Positions 1 through 9,045 are shown, numbered from the stretch's first letter. The stretch: DNA of 64,000 nucleotides from Streptomyces cinnamoneus (GCF_002939475.1 NZ_PKFQ01000001.1:1178001-1242000); one strand, 5' to 3'. Translations and numbers: made by a program. The notes: generated by a model not told the origin, from the letters alone.

Positions 1-720
1 CGTGGGAGGACCCCTCCGGGCGATGACGTCGGCGTACAGCAGCTGCCGCAGCCGCTGCGCGGCACGGCCGAGGCCGGCGCGGACGCGCGGCGGGCCGGAG
101 CGCGCCGGGACGTCGTGGAAGAGGAGGAGCAGGGGCGCGAAGAGCCGGGCGCCGACGGCCCGGCCGAGCCGGAAGGCGGCCTGTTCGCCGCCGGAGAGCC
201 AGACGCCGCAGACGACGGCCACGAGGACGTGCGCGGACCACATGCCGAGGGCGCCGTGGCCGGCGTGCATCGACATCATGCCGTGCCCGGCCATGCCCTC
301 CATGCCGGCGGTCATGGCGTGGTCCATGGGCCCGCCGCCCGCCCCCGGCGCGGCCATGGCCGCCCCGTGCCCGCCGCCGCAGGTGGCGAGGGGGCCCGGG
401 TCGGCGGCGGCGCCGCCCGTGACCACGGCCGCGCCCTGTGCGGCGTCACGCCCGACGCTCTGGGCGACCGTGAAGAAGGAGTGCAGCGCCGTCTGGGCGC
501 CCACCGTGGCGAGGGTGATCAGCAGCGGGCCCCGCTCGCGCCCCGCGAGGAACCACGCGCAGCCGCCCGTGCCGGACAGCGCGGCGGCTATGGCCCACCA
601 CGGGACCGGGGTCCCGGACATGACGGCGTGGCCCAGGGCCGCGAGCAGCACACAGACCGCTGCGAACACTCCGGCTCGCAGCGCCCGCGGGACCTGGCCG
701 GTCTGCTGCCCTGCTCTCAT
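1..720 (-). CDS. His/Met-rich integral membrane protein (3' part cut by window edge)
   Basis: An open frame runs leftward from an ATG at 720 and has no stop before base 1, so the C-terminus lies outside the window. The N-terminal 60 residues form hydrophobic segments (AGVFAAVCVLLAALGHAVM, then a WWAIAAAL stretch), followed by further membrane segments around residues 70-90 and 165-180. Between them is a loop of about 50 residues very rich in Met, His and Gly, including CGGGHGAAM, MDHAM and HGMMSMHAGHG. Such Met/His clusters are typical of copper-binding loops, and from memory similar Streptomyces membrane proteins sit beside CopC/YcnI copper proteins. The metal role is an inference, because the neighbours that would confirm it are off the window. 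No close functional family is recognised. Confidence 0.7.
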   Translation of the reverse strand, partial: MRAGQQTGQVPRALRAGVFAAVCVLLAALGHAVMSGTPVPWWAIAAALSGTGGCAWFLAGRERGPLLITLATVGAQTALHSFFTVAQSVGRDAAQGAAVVTGGAAADPGPLATCGGGHGAAMAAPGAGGGPMDHAMTAGMEGMAGHGMMSMHAGHGALGMWSAHVLVAVVCGVWLSGGEQAAFRLGRAVGARLFAPLLLLFHDVPARSGPPRVRAGLGRAAQRLRQLLYADVIARRGPPT

Positions 721-1204
721 GACGGGGACATCGTTGCACCCGCCCCAAGCGCCGTGACGGCGGGGGGCGCGCTGACGTCCGCACGACCCCCCGCTCGGGC
801 GCATGGCTCCGCCCCGTACCGTCCGCCCGGCGGTACGGGGCGGTGGGCCGCCGGCTCGGGGGGAATGACCGGCAACCCGGTCCCGTCGCGCCAGTGGGAC
901 TCGCGAGAACGAGTCAACCGCGCGCCGGGGCCGGGCGGGAGCGTGTGCAAGGGGGTCGCTGTGGGTGCGTGGTGCACACCCCGTGTGGAAGCGGGGGTTC
1001 CGTTGGGGGGTGGGGACGCCCGACGGGGTGGAGGGCCGGAGGCGGCCGGGGACAGGGGCTGGTGAGCCGGGAGCCTGTGCCCCGGGCCGACGGGGGGCCG
1101 ACAGCGGGGGCGTCGTCGACGGCCGGGGCCGGGGGCGCCGTCACGGCCGATGGCCGAGGCCGGTGGCCGTCGAGCGGCGAGCGGCAGGCGGCCACCCGGG
1201 GCCG
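721..1204. other. Intergenic region, G-rich, no convincing gene
   Basis: These 484 bases separate two minus-strand genes. Open frames here are proline/arginine/glycine-rich shadows with no ribosome-binding site. A strong hairpin lies at 809-843. On the plus strand, 993-1028 has four runs of four or more G (993-997, 1005-1010, 1012-1015, 1025-1028) separated by short loops, which fits a G-quadruplex pattern. Nothing else could be supported. Confidence 0.5.
809..843. terminator. Perfect 13-bp hairpin
   Basis: CCGCCCCGTACCG at 809-821 is the exact reverse complement of 831-843, with a 9-base loop. There is no U-tract. It lies upstream of the partial membrane protein and about 360 bases beyond the holin-like gene, so it could end transcription arriving from the right. 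Confidence 0.45.
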
Positions 1205-1468
1205 CTACCGGCTGCGGCGCGTGCTGCCGTTGCTCGACCGCTTGCCCGCGCGGCGGTGGGGAAGCCACGCCGCGCTGTCCTTGTCGCCGAAGCGCGTGCC
1301 GATCGCGCCCTTGATCACCGACAGTGCGGCGGGCAGCGCGGCGATGGCGGCGGCCTTGAGCGCGGAGATGCTGGTGAGGTCGAACCCGTCGGCGATGATG
1401 ATGCCGAGGAAGGTGGTCACATAGGCCGCGAGGGTGCGTTCGGCTATGTCGAGGAGCACGTTGCGCAT
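1205..1468 (-). CDS. Holin-like small membrane protein (87 aa)
   Basis: The start is the ATG at 1468, giving MRNVLLDIAERTLAAYVTTF and 87 residues. Residues about 12-30 and 38-55 form two hydrophobic helices (LAAYVTTFLGIIIADGF; LKAAAIAALPAALSVIKGAI), followed by a basic, hydrophilic tail. This size and arrangement match the small phage-type holin proteins that are common singletons on Streptomyces chromosomes. No endolysin or other phage gene is adjacent, so a lytic role is not supported here. It could instead be a general small membrane protein. The function is inferred from architecture only. Confidence 0.6.
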   Translation of the reverse strand: MRNVLLDIAERTLAAYVTTFLGIIIADGFDLTSISALKAAAIAALPAALSVIKGAIGTRFGDKDSAAWLPHRRAGKRSSNGSTRRSR

Positions 1469-1670
1469 GGGTGTGGTTCCGTTTCGCTGGTTCCGTAAGG
1501 GACGGCGCGGGGCGGATCCGTCGGTATGACGTGTGCACTGCAAGCCGCCGCGTACCGGGGGTTGTACCCGGCGGCAGTGAATCCCGCACCTTTCAGGGAC
1601 GGTTGGGAAGGTGCCGGCGGCTCGGCCCGCGGCGGTATCGTCGAAGCGGCCGACCTCCGGGAGGGTCCAC

Positions 1671-2930
1671 GTGGTCAACCCATGGCTGGCGATGACGTGC
1701 GGCGGCGATCCCGCCGAGCGCTGCCGCTCCGTCCGCAGCGCGCACGCCGCGTTCCTGACCGGCGGCCTGGTGGCGCCGGACGTGCGGGAGGTGGTCGCCG
1801 ACTCCTGGCGGCGGTCCGCGGCGGTCCTGCCCGCCGGGGAGTTCCTGGCGCCGGTCGAACTGGCCGGTGCCGAACTGGAGGAGTACCGCCGCACGCATCC
1901 GCTGGCACGGGCCATGCCGCTCCTGCGCGAGCTGCTGGGTTCGATCGCCGACGACGGCGCGCACCTGCTCGCCGTGAGCGACGCGTCCGGGCGGCTGCTG
2001 TGGGTGGAGGGGCACCGGGGCGTACGGGGCCGCGCCGAGCGGATGAACTTCGTCGCCGGGGCCCGCTGGGACGAGCGGCACGCCGGCACCAACGCCCCGG
2101 GCACCGCGCTCGCCCTCGGTCACGCGGTGCAGATCTTCGCCACCGAGCACTACAACCGGCTGGTCCAGCCCTGGACGTGCGTGGCCGCACCGCTGCGCGA
2201 CCCGGGCAGCGGGCGGCTGCTGGGCACCGTGGACATCACCGGCGGCGACCACCTCGCCGGCCCGCACAGCCTGGCGCTGGTGCGGGCGACGGCGCGGGCG
2301 GCGGAGGCGCAGCTGGCGTCCGGGTCCGCCAGGCCGGGTCATGTGCTGTCGGTGCTGGGACGGGACGAGGCGTTGCTGGTCACGGACGGGCGGCGGCTAC
2401 GGCTGGGGCGGCGGCACAGCGAGATCCTGCTCCTGCTGGCGGGGCGCCCCGAAGGCCTGACGGGGGATCAACTGACGTGGGAGCTGTACGGGGAGCGCCC
2501 GGTGCCGCCGGTGACGCTGCGCGCGGAACTGTCGCGGCTGCGGCGTCTGGTGGGCGGACTGCTCGGCTCGCGCCCGTACCGGCTGAGCGTTCCGGTGCAG
2601 ACGGACGCGGCGTGCGTGGAGCGGGAGTTGGCGGCGGGCGACCTGCGGGCCGCGTTGCGCGCGTACGAGGGGCCGCCGCTGCCGCTGTCGGAGGCACCGG
2701 GGGTGTGCCGGACGCGACGGCTGCTGGAGGACCGGCTGCGCCGGGCGGTGCTGGGCGGCGGCGACGCGGGGGCGCTCCAGATGTGGGCGGACAGCCCCTG
2801 GGGCGAGGACGACCTGGAGGTCTGGGAACGGCTCCTGGCCGCGCTGCCCGAGAGCGCGGGGCACCGCGGTGCGGTGGCGGCGCGGGCGCGCCGGCTGCGG
2901 GCAACGTTCGCGCAACCGGGGCGGGGCTAG
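1671..2930 (+). CDS. GAF-domain transcriptional regulator with C-terminal winged helix
   Basis: The likely start is the GTG at 1671 (VVNPWLAMTCGG), with GGGAGG about seven bases upstream, giving 419 residues. The N-terminal half is the GAF-type sensor seen in regulators of alcohol and aldehyde metabolism: SWRRSAAV, then HLLAVSDASGRLLWVEGH and AGTNAPGTALALGHAVQIFATEHY, ending near LGTVDITGG at about residue 200. Residues about 245-310 form a winged-helix DNA-binding segment (LTGDQLTWELYGERPV ... LRAELSRLRRLVGGLLGSRP) resembling that of SARP/OmpR proteins, followed by a helical C-terminus. It ends 45 bases before a co-directional aldehyde dehydrogenase, the usual partner of this regulator family, which it probably controls in response to an aldehyde or alcohol. 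Confidence 0.75.
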   Translation: MVNPWLAMTCGGDPAERCRSVRSAHAAFLTGGLVAPDVREVVADSWRRSAAVLPAGEFLAPVELAGAELEEYRRTHPLARAMPLLRELLGSIADDGAHLLAVSDASGRLLWVEGHRGVRGRAERMNFVAGARWDERHAGTNAPGTALALGHAVQIFATEHYNRLVQPWTCVAAPLRDPGSGRLLGTVDITGGDHLAGPHSLALVRATARAAEAQLASGSARPGHVLSVLGRDEALLVTDGRRLRLGRRHSEILLLLAGRPEGLTGDQLTWELYGERPVPPVTLRAELSRLRRLVGGLLGSRPYRLSVPVQTDAACVERELAAGDLRAALRAYEGPPLPLSEAPGVCRTRRLLEDRLRRAVLGGGDAGALQMWADSPWGEDDLEVWERLLAALPESAGHRGAVAARARRLRATFAQPGRG

Positions 2931-2975
2931 CGTCCTGCGGCGTCAGCACCCGTCGATGACCGGAGGGCCACCCCC

Positions 2976-4499
<1,524 letters not shown>

Positions 4500-4672
4500 G
4501 AACGCTCCCACGCAGAACACGGCCTTCCCCGGACGCACAGATTTCATCAAAAGGTGGATATCCGTACGGTCCTTGAAAAGAGCGGCCAATCGCCAACAAC
4601 TCGATTCTCCGGCGCGGAAGGAACCACCGGCCAAACGGCCGACTGTTTACGGGAGTCCAGCCCGTACCTGAA

Positions 4673-4703
4673 TTGGCGTCAGCAGCCCGAGCTGCACTAG
4701 GAT
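4673..4703 (+). promoter_or_regulatory. Candidate promoter for the acidic Lsr2-like gene
   Basis: TTGGCG at 4673-4678 and TAGGAT at 4698-4703 resemble Streptomyces vegetative -35 and -10 boxes, with a slightly long 19-base spacer. The gene's AAAGGAG ribosome-binding site follows about 20 bases downstream. Confidence 0.4.
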
Positions 4704-4738
4704 TTAGGCGCGTACCAACAAAAGGAGAGGCGCCGTCC

Positions 4739-5140
4739 ATGGGCACCAAATTCATTGAGGTAGACGAGTCCCACAAGGGTCAGCCCGGCGTGGAAGAAGG
4801 GGTGAAGACGATCGAGGTCGGTGGTCAGACGATCACGACTCCGATTTACGTCCAGCGGATCGACTTCGACGACCTCGCCCCCGAGGTGACCGACAATCTG
4901 ACCACGGTCAAGTTCGCCGTGACGGTGACCGAGGAAATGGAGGACCTGACGGGGGAGGTGGACGAGGACGGTTCCCCCATGACGGAAATCAAGGAAATCC
5001 AGGTGCCCAAGTGGCTCGAAGTCGACCTGGGTCCCGAATCCCTGAAGCAGTACGAGGAAGTGATGGCGCCCTTCTTCGCCGCCGCCCGCGAAACCGAGGC
5101 ACCGACCGTGCCCGCGCCCCGCAAGCGCCGGAAGAAGTGA
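4739..5140 (+). CDS. Small acidic protein with Lsr2-like dimerisation elements and a basic tail
   Basis: ATG at 4739 is preceded by AAAGGAGAGG, giving 133 residues. The function is not recognised with certainty. Residues about 40-65 (VQRIDFDDLAPEVTDNLTTV) and 98-120 (WLEVDLGPESLKQYEEVMAP, then FFAAAR) resemble the two parts of the Lsr2 N-terminal dimerisation domain, whose core reads like VDDLDG..ADETV.F and YEIDL..N...LR..L.PYV.AAR. They are separated by an acidic insert (EEMEDLTGEVDEDG). The usual Lsr2 DNA-binding half with its RGR hook is absent and is replaced by the tail RKRRKK. Codon use early in the gene is less GC3-biased than in its neighbours. It could be a nucleoid-protein partner or antagonist, or an unrelated conserved protein. 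It has its own promoter candidate and a strong terminator, so it looks monocistronic. Confidence 0.6.
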   Translation: MGTKFIEVDESHKGQPGVEEGVKTIEVGGQTITTPIYVQRIDFDDLAPEVTDNLTTVKFAVTVTEEMEDLTGEVDEDGSPMTEIKEIQVPKWLEVDLGPESLKQYEEVMAPFFAAARETEAPTVPAPRKRRKK

Positions 5141-5147
5141 TCTCGTG

Positions 5148-5173
5148 CCCCTCTCCTGCCGCCAGGAGAGGGG
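5148..5173 (+). terminator. Rho-independent-type terminator
   Basis: CCCCTCTCCTG at 5148-5158 pairs perfectly with 5163-5173 around a CCGC loop, eight bases after the stop codon of the Lsr2-like gene, and is followed by CTTCGTT. Confidence 0.8.
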
Positions 5174-5345
5174 CTTCGTTGTCCGAAGCACGCGGTCAGG
5201 TGCCGGGAGGCCCCGGCACCGGGCAGAGCCCCGCGCGGTGGGCCGGGTCCCTGTGGAGGGCGGCAGGTCCGCCACAGCTCCCCCGAGGTCTTTCTCACGC
5301 CTGGACCAGTGGCGGCGATCCCCCTGCCCGTAGATCATTCCCGAC

Positions 5346-6254
5346 ATGACCTCAGCAACGATCAACGCAGCGGCGTCAGGCACCTGGAAGCTCGGCGACC
5401 TGGCGGTCCACCGGATCGGCTTCGGCGCGATGCGCCTGCCGCAGACCGGCGAGGCGCTCGTCCCGGACGCCGTCCCGCGCGACCGCGACCAGGCGATCAG
5501 GGTGCTGCGGCGCGCCGTCGAGCTCGGCGTCAACCACATCGACACGGCGGCGTTCTACTTCTCGCCGCTGCGCTCCGCCAACGAACTGATCAACCGAGCC
5601 CTGGCTCCCTACCCGGACGACCTGGTCGTCACCACCAAGGTCGGGCCGGGGCGGGACCCCTCGGGCCAGTGGCTGCCCCACGCCACGCCCGAGCAGTTGC
5701 GCTGGCAGGTCGAGGAGAACCTGCGCCAGCTCGGCCGTGACCACCTGGACGTGGTGAACCTGCGCGTCGTCGGCGACGACTCGATCGCCGAGCGCTTCGG
5801 CGCGCTGGCCGAACTGCGTGACGCCGGACTCATCCGCCACCTGGGCATCTCCAACATCACACCCGCGCACCTCGCCGAGGCCCAGGCCATCGCGCCGGTG
5901 GTGTGCGTGCAGAACATGTACGGCATCGGGGTGCGGCCCGACCAGGACGCGTTCGTCCGCGACTGCGGGGAGCAGGGCATCGCCTTCGTGCCGTTCTATG
6001 CGATCGCCGGGTCCGGGCGCCAGGCCGGGGTGAGCGACGGCGACGCCCCGGAGATCCTGGCCGTCGCCCGGGCACACGGGGTGAGCCCGGCCCAGGTCCG
6101 GATCGCCTGGACGCTGCACCGCGGCCCGCACGTGCTGGCCATACCCGGGACCGGCGACCCGGACCACCTGGCGTCCAACGTGGCCGCCGGCGCGCTGCGC
6201 CTGTCCGAGGACGAGCTGGCCGCTCTCGACTCCCTGCACCGTCAGGGCGATTGA
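5346..6254 (+). CDS. Aldo/keto reductase (PdxI-like oxidoreductase)
   Basis: This is a 302-residue single-domain TIM-barrel AKR. Visible family signatures are IGFGAMRLPQTG at the N-terminus, NHIDTAAFYFS with the catalytic Asp and Tyr, TTKVG with the catalytic Lys, and GISNITPAHLAEA and IPGTGDPDHLASNVAA for NADPH binding. In the usual fourth catalytic position the common His of D..xLH is replaced: the sequence reads LDVVNLRVVG, as in AKR groups related to pyridoxal reductase PdxI. The substrate is unknown. It is monocistronic and converges on the HNH nuclease gene. Confidence 0.82.
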   Translation: MTSATINAAASGTWKLGDLAVHRIGFGAMRLPQTGEALVPDAVPRDRDQAIRVLRRAVELGVNHIDTAAFYFSPLRSANELINRALAPYPDDLVVTTKVGPGRDPSGQWLPHATPEQLRWQVEENLRQLGRDHLDVVNLRVVGDDSIAERFGALAELRDAGLIRHLGISNITPAHLAEAQAIAPVVCVQNMYGIGVRPDQDAFVRDCGEQGIAFVPFYAIAGSGRQAGVSDGDAPEILAVARAHGVSPAQVRIAWTLHRGPHVLAIPGTGDPDHLASNVAAGALRLSEDELAALDSLHRQGD

Positions 6255-6328
6255 GGGCAACCCGGCAGCCGGGAACCGGCCGCCCGTCATCGCCCCGACG
6301 GCCACCTCGCCCCTCTACCTCGCGTCGC

Positions 6329-7003
6329 TCACTGGCCGCACGTGTCCAGCATCTCGGCGAGGGTGTTCTGCTCGGCCTGGGTGACGCTCAGCTTGTAGAG
6401 GGACTTCACGTGCGTCCAGGCCCGCGCGTACGTGCAGTGGTAGGAGGACAGCGGCGGCTTCCACTGGTCCGGGCCCTGGTCGCCCTTCTGTCTGTTGGAC
6501 GTGGCGGACACGGCCACCAGCTGCGGGTCGACCAGGTCGTTCGCGAACTTCCGGCGGGTGGGGGTGTCCCACTTGTCGGCTCCGCTGCGCCAGGCGTTGG
6601 CCAGGGGCACGACGTGGTCGATGTCGAGCTGCCTGGCGTCGTCGACCTGCTTCCCGTCGTAGACGCTGGTCCACGAGCCGGCGACGGCGCGGCACTGGAC
6701 ATCGGCTGTGACGTTTCTGCCGTCGCGGGCGAGGACGGTCTCGCGGGTGTCGCAGTTGTTCCCCTGCTGGATCCAGTGGGGGAACTTCGCCCGCGAGTAG
6801 CCGTCCATGGAGTGCGGCGCCTCGACGGTGAGTCCGGCGAGTTCGTCCCGGGCGACGTCCGCCGGCGGCGGCTCGGGCAGGTCCCGCCGGGTCGGTGACG
6901 CCGGCGCGGAGGCGGACGCCGGGACGGTCGCGAGCGCGGCGAGTGCCGACAGGGCCAGAGCTGCGGAAGTGGTGGCGTAGCGCCACCGGATTCGGGTGAT
7001 CAC
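6329..7003 (-). CDS. Secreted HNH endonuclease family protein (DUF1524-like)
   Basis: This 224-residue protein has an N-terminal signal peptide (basic MITRIRWRY, hydrophobic AALALSALAAL, cleavage near ASASA at about residue 33). The catalytic block is LDIDHVVPLANAW (His130), followed by a W..P..R..F.ND segment and a conserved SNRQKGDQGPDQW. These match the exported HNH nucleases of actinomycetes related to the GmrSD C-terminal domain. Two Cys residues near 84 and 104 and two more near the C-terminus probably form disulfides, as expected outside the cell. A role in DNA scavenging or competition is an inference. No immunity gene is recognisable beside it. Confidence 0.85.
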   Translation of the reverse strand: MITRIRWRYATTSAALALSALAALATVPASASAPASPTRRDLPEPPPADVARDELAGLTVEAPHSMDGYSRAKFPHWIQQGNNCDTRETVLARDGRNVTADVQCRAVAGSWTSVYDGKQVDDARQLDIDHVVPLANAWRSGADKWDTPTRRKFANDLVDPQLVAVSATSNRQKGDQGPDQWKPPLSSYHCTYARAWTHVKSLYKLSVTQAEQNTLAEMLDTCGQ

Positions 7004-7249
7004 TCGTCAAGGAATAGCGGTGACCCATCGCACCGTTCCGTGGTTCACCCGGCCAGGGGCGCGGCACACGTCACTCGTTGCCCCCCCCTGATCGCACGCG
7101 GTCGCCGCATGACCTGGCAGGACATCGTCTTCGGGCCCGGCCTCGGCCTTCCGCAAGCCGCCCGGCAGGGCGACGAGCGGCTGGCCGGCCCGCACGACGT
7201 CCAGCCCGGAGGGAAGCGGGTGAGGGCGGAGGGCCGCGCCGCCTCCTGA

Positions 7250-7285
7250 GGCAAGGAAACTTGCCCCGATTTCAGCTGAAATCGG
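7250..7285. promoter_or_regulatory. Hairpin plus 20-bp perfect palindrome upstream of the repeat protein
   Basis: GGCAAG (7250-7255) and CTTGCC (7260-7265) form a GAAA-loop hairpin. It abuts CCGATTTCAGCTGAAATCGG at 7266-7285, which equals its own reverse complement over all 20 bases. The palindrome lies about 115 bases before the repeat-protein start and looks like an operator for a dimeric regulator. Further down, CGACTACC occurs twice (7313-7320, 7334-7341). The rest of 7004-7398 shows no gene. Confidence 0.5.
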
Positions 7286-7398
7286 ACCGCGTCTCGTCCG
7301 TCTGGCCCCAATCGACTACCGGATGGAGCAATACGACTACCCTGCGGATGCTCCAGCCGGGTCGCCGGGTGAACCTCGGAACGAAGGAGGTACACCCA

Positions 7399-8121
7399 AT
7401 GAAGTCAATTCGTACCGCTCTCTGCGGCACTCTGACGGCAGTCGCCGTCTGCGCGGCCCCCGCCGCCTACGCACTGGGTTCGTCCACCGTCCCGGTCAAG
7501 GCGGGTCAGAGCAGCGTCGTGGTCAAGCACGGTGACCACGGCAACTGCGACGACGACCATGGCCGCGGCGGCCACGGCCGTCACGACCGCGACCACGACC
7601 GTGACGACTGCGACGACGATCACGGGCGTGACCACGACCACGGTCGGGACAACGACCACGGCCGTGACCACGAGGGTCGTGACGACCATGGCCGTGACCA
7701 CGAGGGTCGTGACGACCACGGTCGGGACAACGACCACGGGCGTGACCACGAGGGTCGTGACGACCACGGGCGTGACCACGACCACGGGCGTGACCACGAG
7801 GGTCGTGACGACCACGGGCGTGACCACGACCACGGTCGGGACAACGACCACGGCCGTGACGACCACGGGCGTGACCACGGCCGGGACGACCACGGCCGGG
7901 ACCACGGCCGGGACGACCACGGTCGCGACCACGAGGGACGCCACAACGACCACGGCCGGCCCCACCACCACGCTCACGCGGGTGGCGGCGCCACTGCTTC
8001 CGTGGCCGCGCCGGAGTCCTCGGTGCCCGAGACTCCCGCGCTCGCCCTCGCCGGTGCCACGGTGGGCATCGCCGGTGGTCTGATCTGGTACCGCCGTCGC
8101 GCCAACGCGGCCAAGCGTTGA
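7399..8121 (+). CDS. Secreted Asp-His-Gly-Arg repeat protein with C-terminal cell-wall/membrane anchor
   Basis: ATG at 7399 follows GAAGGAGG, giving 240 residues. Residues 1-26 are a signal peptide (MKSIRTALCGTLTAVAVCAAPAAYA). Residues about 50-190 are almost entirely D, H, G, R, N and E in tandem units such as DHGRDHEGRD and DDHGRDNDHG, a disordered, highly charged, His-rich segment likely to bind metal ions. A HAHAGGGATAS linker leads to a sorting-signal-like end: VPETP (209-213), 17 hydrophobic residues (ALALAGATVGIAGGLIW) and the basic tail YRRRANAAKR. That arrangement of pentapeptide, helix and positive tail is the sortase substrate plan, although the fifth residue is Pro rather than Gly. 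A class F sortase gene begins 19 bases downstream. No known family is recognised for the repeat part. Confidence 0.8.
   Translation: MKSIRTALCGTLTAVAVCAAPAAYALGSSTVPVKAGQSSVVVKHGDHGNCDDDHGRGGHGRHDRDHDRDDCDDDHGRDHDHGRDNDHGRDHEGRDDHGRDHEGRDDHGRDNDHGRDHEGRDDHGRDHDHGRDHEGRDDHGRDHDHGRDNDHGRDDHGRDHGRDDHGRDHGRDDHGRDHEGRHNDHGRPHHHAHAGGGATASVAAPESSVPETPALALAGATVGIAGGLIWYRRRANAAKR
7551..7962 (+). repeat. Tandem GACCACGG-type coding repeats
   Basis: This is a run of degenerate 12-base units (GACCACGGNCGT and variants) encoding DHGR, with longer 33-48 base units repeated several times, for example DHEGRDDHGR. The repetition also opens long valine/threonine frames on the other strand, which are shadows. 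Confidence 0.85.
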
Positions 8122-8140
8122 CGGGAAGCGAACCGGCGTC

Positions 8141-8941
8141 ATGTCAGAAGAGCGCACAGGCGGTGGCTCCCGCCGCCTGCTGACAGGGGTGGCCTGGTTG
8201 GCACTGATGCTGGCCCTGTGGCTGTGGGGCCACGACACCGTCGAGGATCCGATAACCGCGGTTCCGAAGACCGGTGACGTCGCCGCCACAGGACACCCTC
8301 CTGCGCCCGGCCTGCCCCCGGTACACGAACCGTTGCCGGGGGCGGGCCCCCAAACCCTGGCCATCAAGGCCCTGGGGCTCAAGGCCCCCATCGAGCCCCA
8401 CGGGCTGGACGCCCTGGGCGGGGTGGAACCACCCCCGTACGAACGGCCCAACACCGTGGCCTGGTACCAGAACGGCCCGCCGCCCGGCAGCACCGGCGCC
8501 GCGGTGCTCGTCGGTCACGTGGACACCAAGAGTTCGCCGGCCGTCTTCTACGAGCTCAGCAACGTCAAACGCGGTGCGAAGATCGACGTGACGCGCAACG
8601 ACGGGTCCGTCGCCGAGTTCACCGTCGAGAACGTGGCCACCGTCGAGAACAACCACTTCGACGCCGACAAGGTCTACGGAGCGGCCGACACCAAGCGTGC
8701 CGAACTTCGACTGATCACCTGTGGCGGCGAGTACGACCGGGCCCACCGCGAGTACAAGGCCAACGTGGTGGTCACGGCCTATCTGACCGGAACCCGGCAG
8801 ACCGCCCCGGACAGCGGCGGCACGGCCGGCTCCTCGAAGCCCCCCGCACCCTCGCCCTCTCCCGCGCTCACACCGGCACCGTCCGGTACCCCGGAGGGGG
8901 ACGAGGGCGGCCAAGGCGGCCAGGAGGAAGAGGAGAACTGA
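8141..8941 (+). CDS. Class F sortase
   Basis: This 266-residue protein has an N-terminal membrane anchor (LLTGVAWLALMLALWLWG, residues about 12-30), a linker, and the class F sortase fold. The catalytic residues are visible: His126 in VLVGHVDTKSSPAVFY, Cys194 in LRLITCGGEY and Arg203 in AHREYKANVVV. A proline/serine tail and acidic end (GGQEEEEN) follow the domain, which is unusual. Family members are transpeptidases or endopeptidases that act on exported proteins at the outer face of the membrane. The gene begins 19 bases after the repeat protein with its VPETP-hydrophobic-basic end, so that protein is the obvious candidate substrate. Confidence 0.88.
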   Translation: MSEERTGGGSRRLLTGVAWLALMLALWLWGHDTVEDPITAVPKTGDVAATGHPPAPGLPPVHEPLPGAGPQTLAIKALGLKAPIEPHGLDALGGVEPPPYERPNTVAWYQNGPPPGSTGAAVLVGHVDTKSSPAVFYELSNVKRGAKIDVTRNDGSVAEFTVENVATVENNHFDADKVYGAADTKRAELRLITCGGEYDRAHREYKANVVVTAYLTGTRQTAPDSGGTAGSSKPPAPSPSPALTPAPSGTPEGDEGGQGGQEEEEN

Positions 8942-9002
8942 CGCGGCGAACGCGCGCCAGGGGGTGTCCGACGGGTCCGCGCCGGCCCGGCGGACGCCCC
9001 CC

Positions 9003-9045
9003 AGGGGGTGTCCGATGGCCCGTGCTGACCCATCGGACACCCCCT
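9003..9045. terminator. Bidirectional terminator, perfect 16-bp stem
   Basis: AGGGGGTGTCCGATGG at 9003-9018 pairs perfectly with 9030-9045. The right arm overlaps the stop codon of the minus-strand DUF4291 gene, and the sortase gene ends about 60 bases to the left. The first 13 bases of the left arm also occur at 8959-8971 as a direct repeat. Confidence 0.8.

Noticed and set aside
993-1028. G-quadruplex as a functional regulatory element
   Set aside because: The G-run pattern is real, but in DNA this G-rich such patterns are frequent by chance, and it is several hundred bases from any start it could control.
1205-1468. Prophage remnant around the holin-like gene
   Set aside because: No integrase, endolysin, structural gene or att repeat is nearby. 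Solitary holin-like proteins are common in Streptomyces.
4501-4738. Gene in the gap before the Lsr2-like protein
   Set aside because: No frame with a ribosome-binding site. The stretch is relatively A+T-rich and holds the promoter of the next gene.
7551-7962. CRISPR-like array
   Set aside because: The short repeats have no unique spacers of constant length, are in frame, and code a repetitive protein. No cas genes are present.
7405-8493. Long minus-strand frame rich in Val and Thr across the DHGR repeats
   Set aside because: It is the antisense shadow of the tandem repeats, with no signal peptide, ribosome-binding site or family. The plus-strand frame has all three supports.
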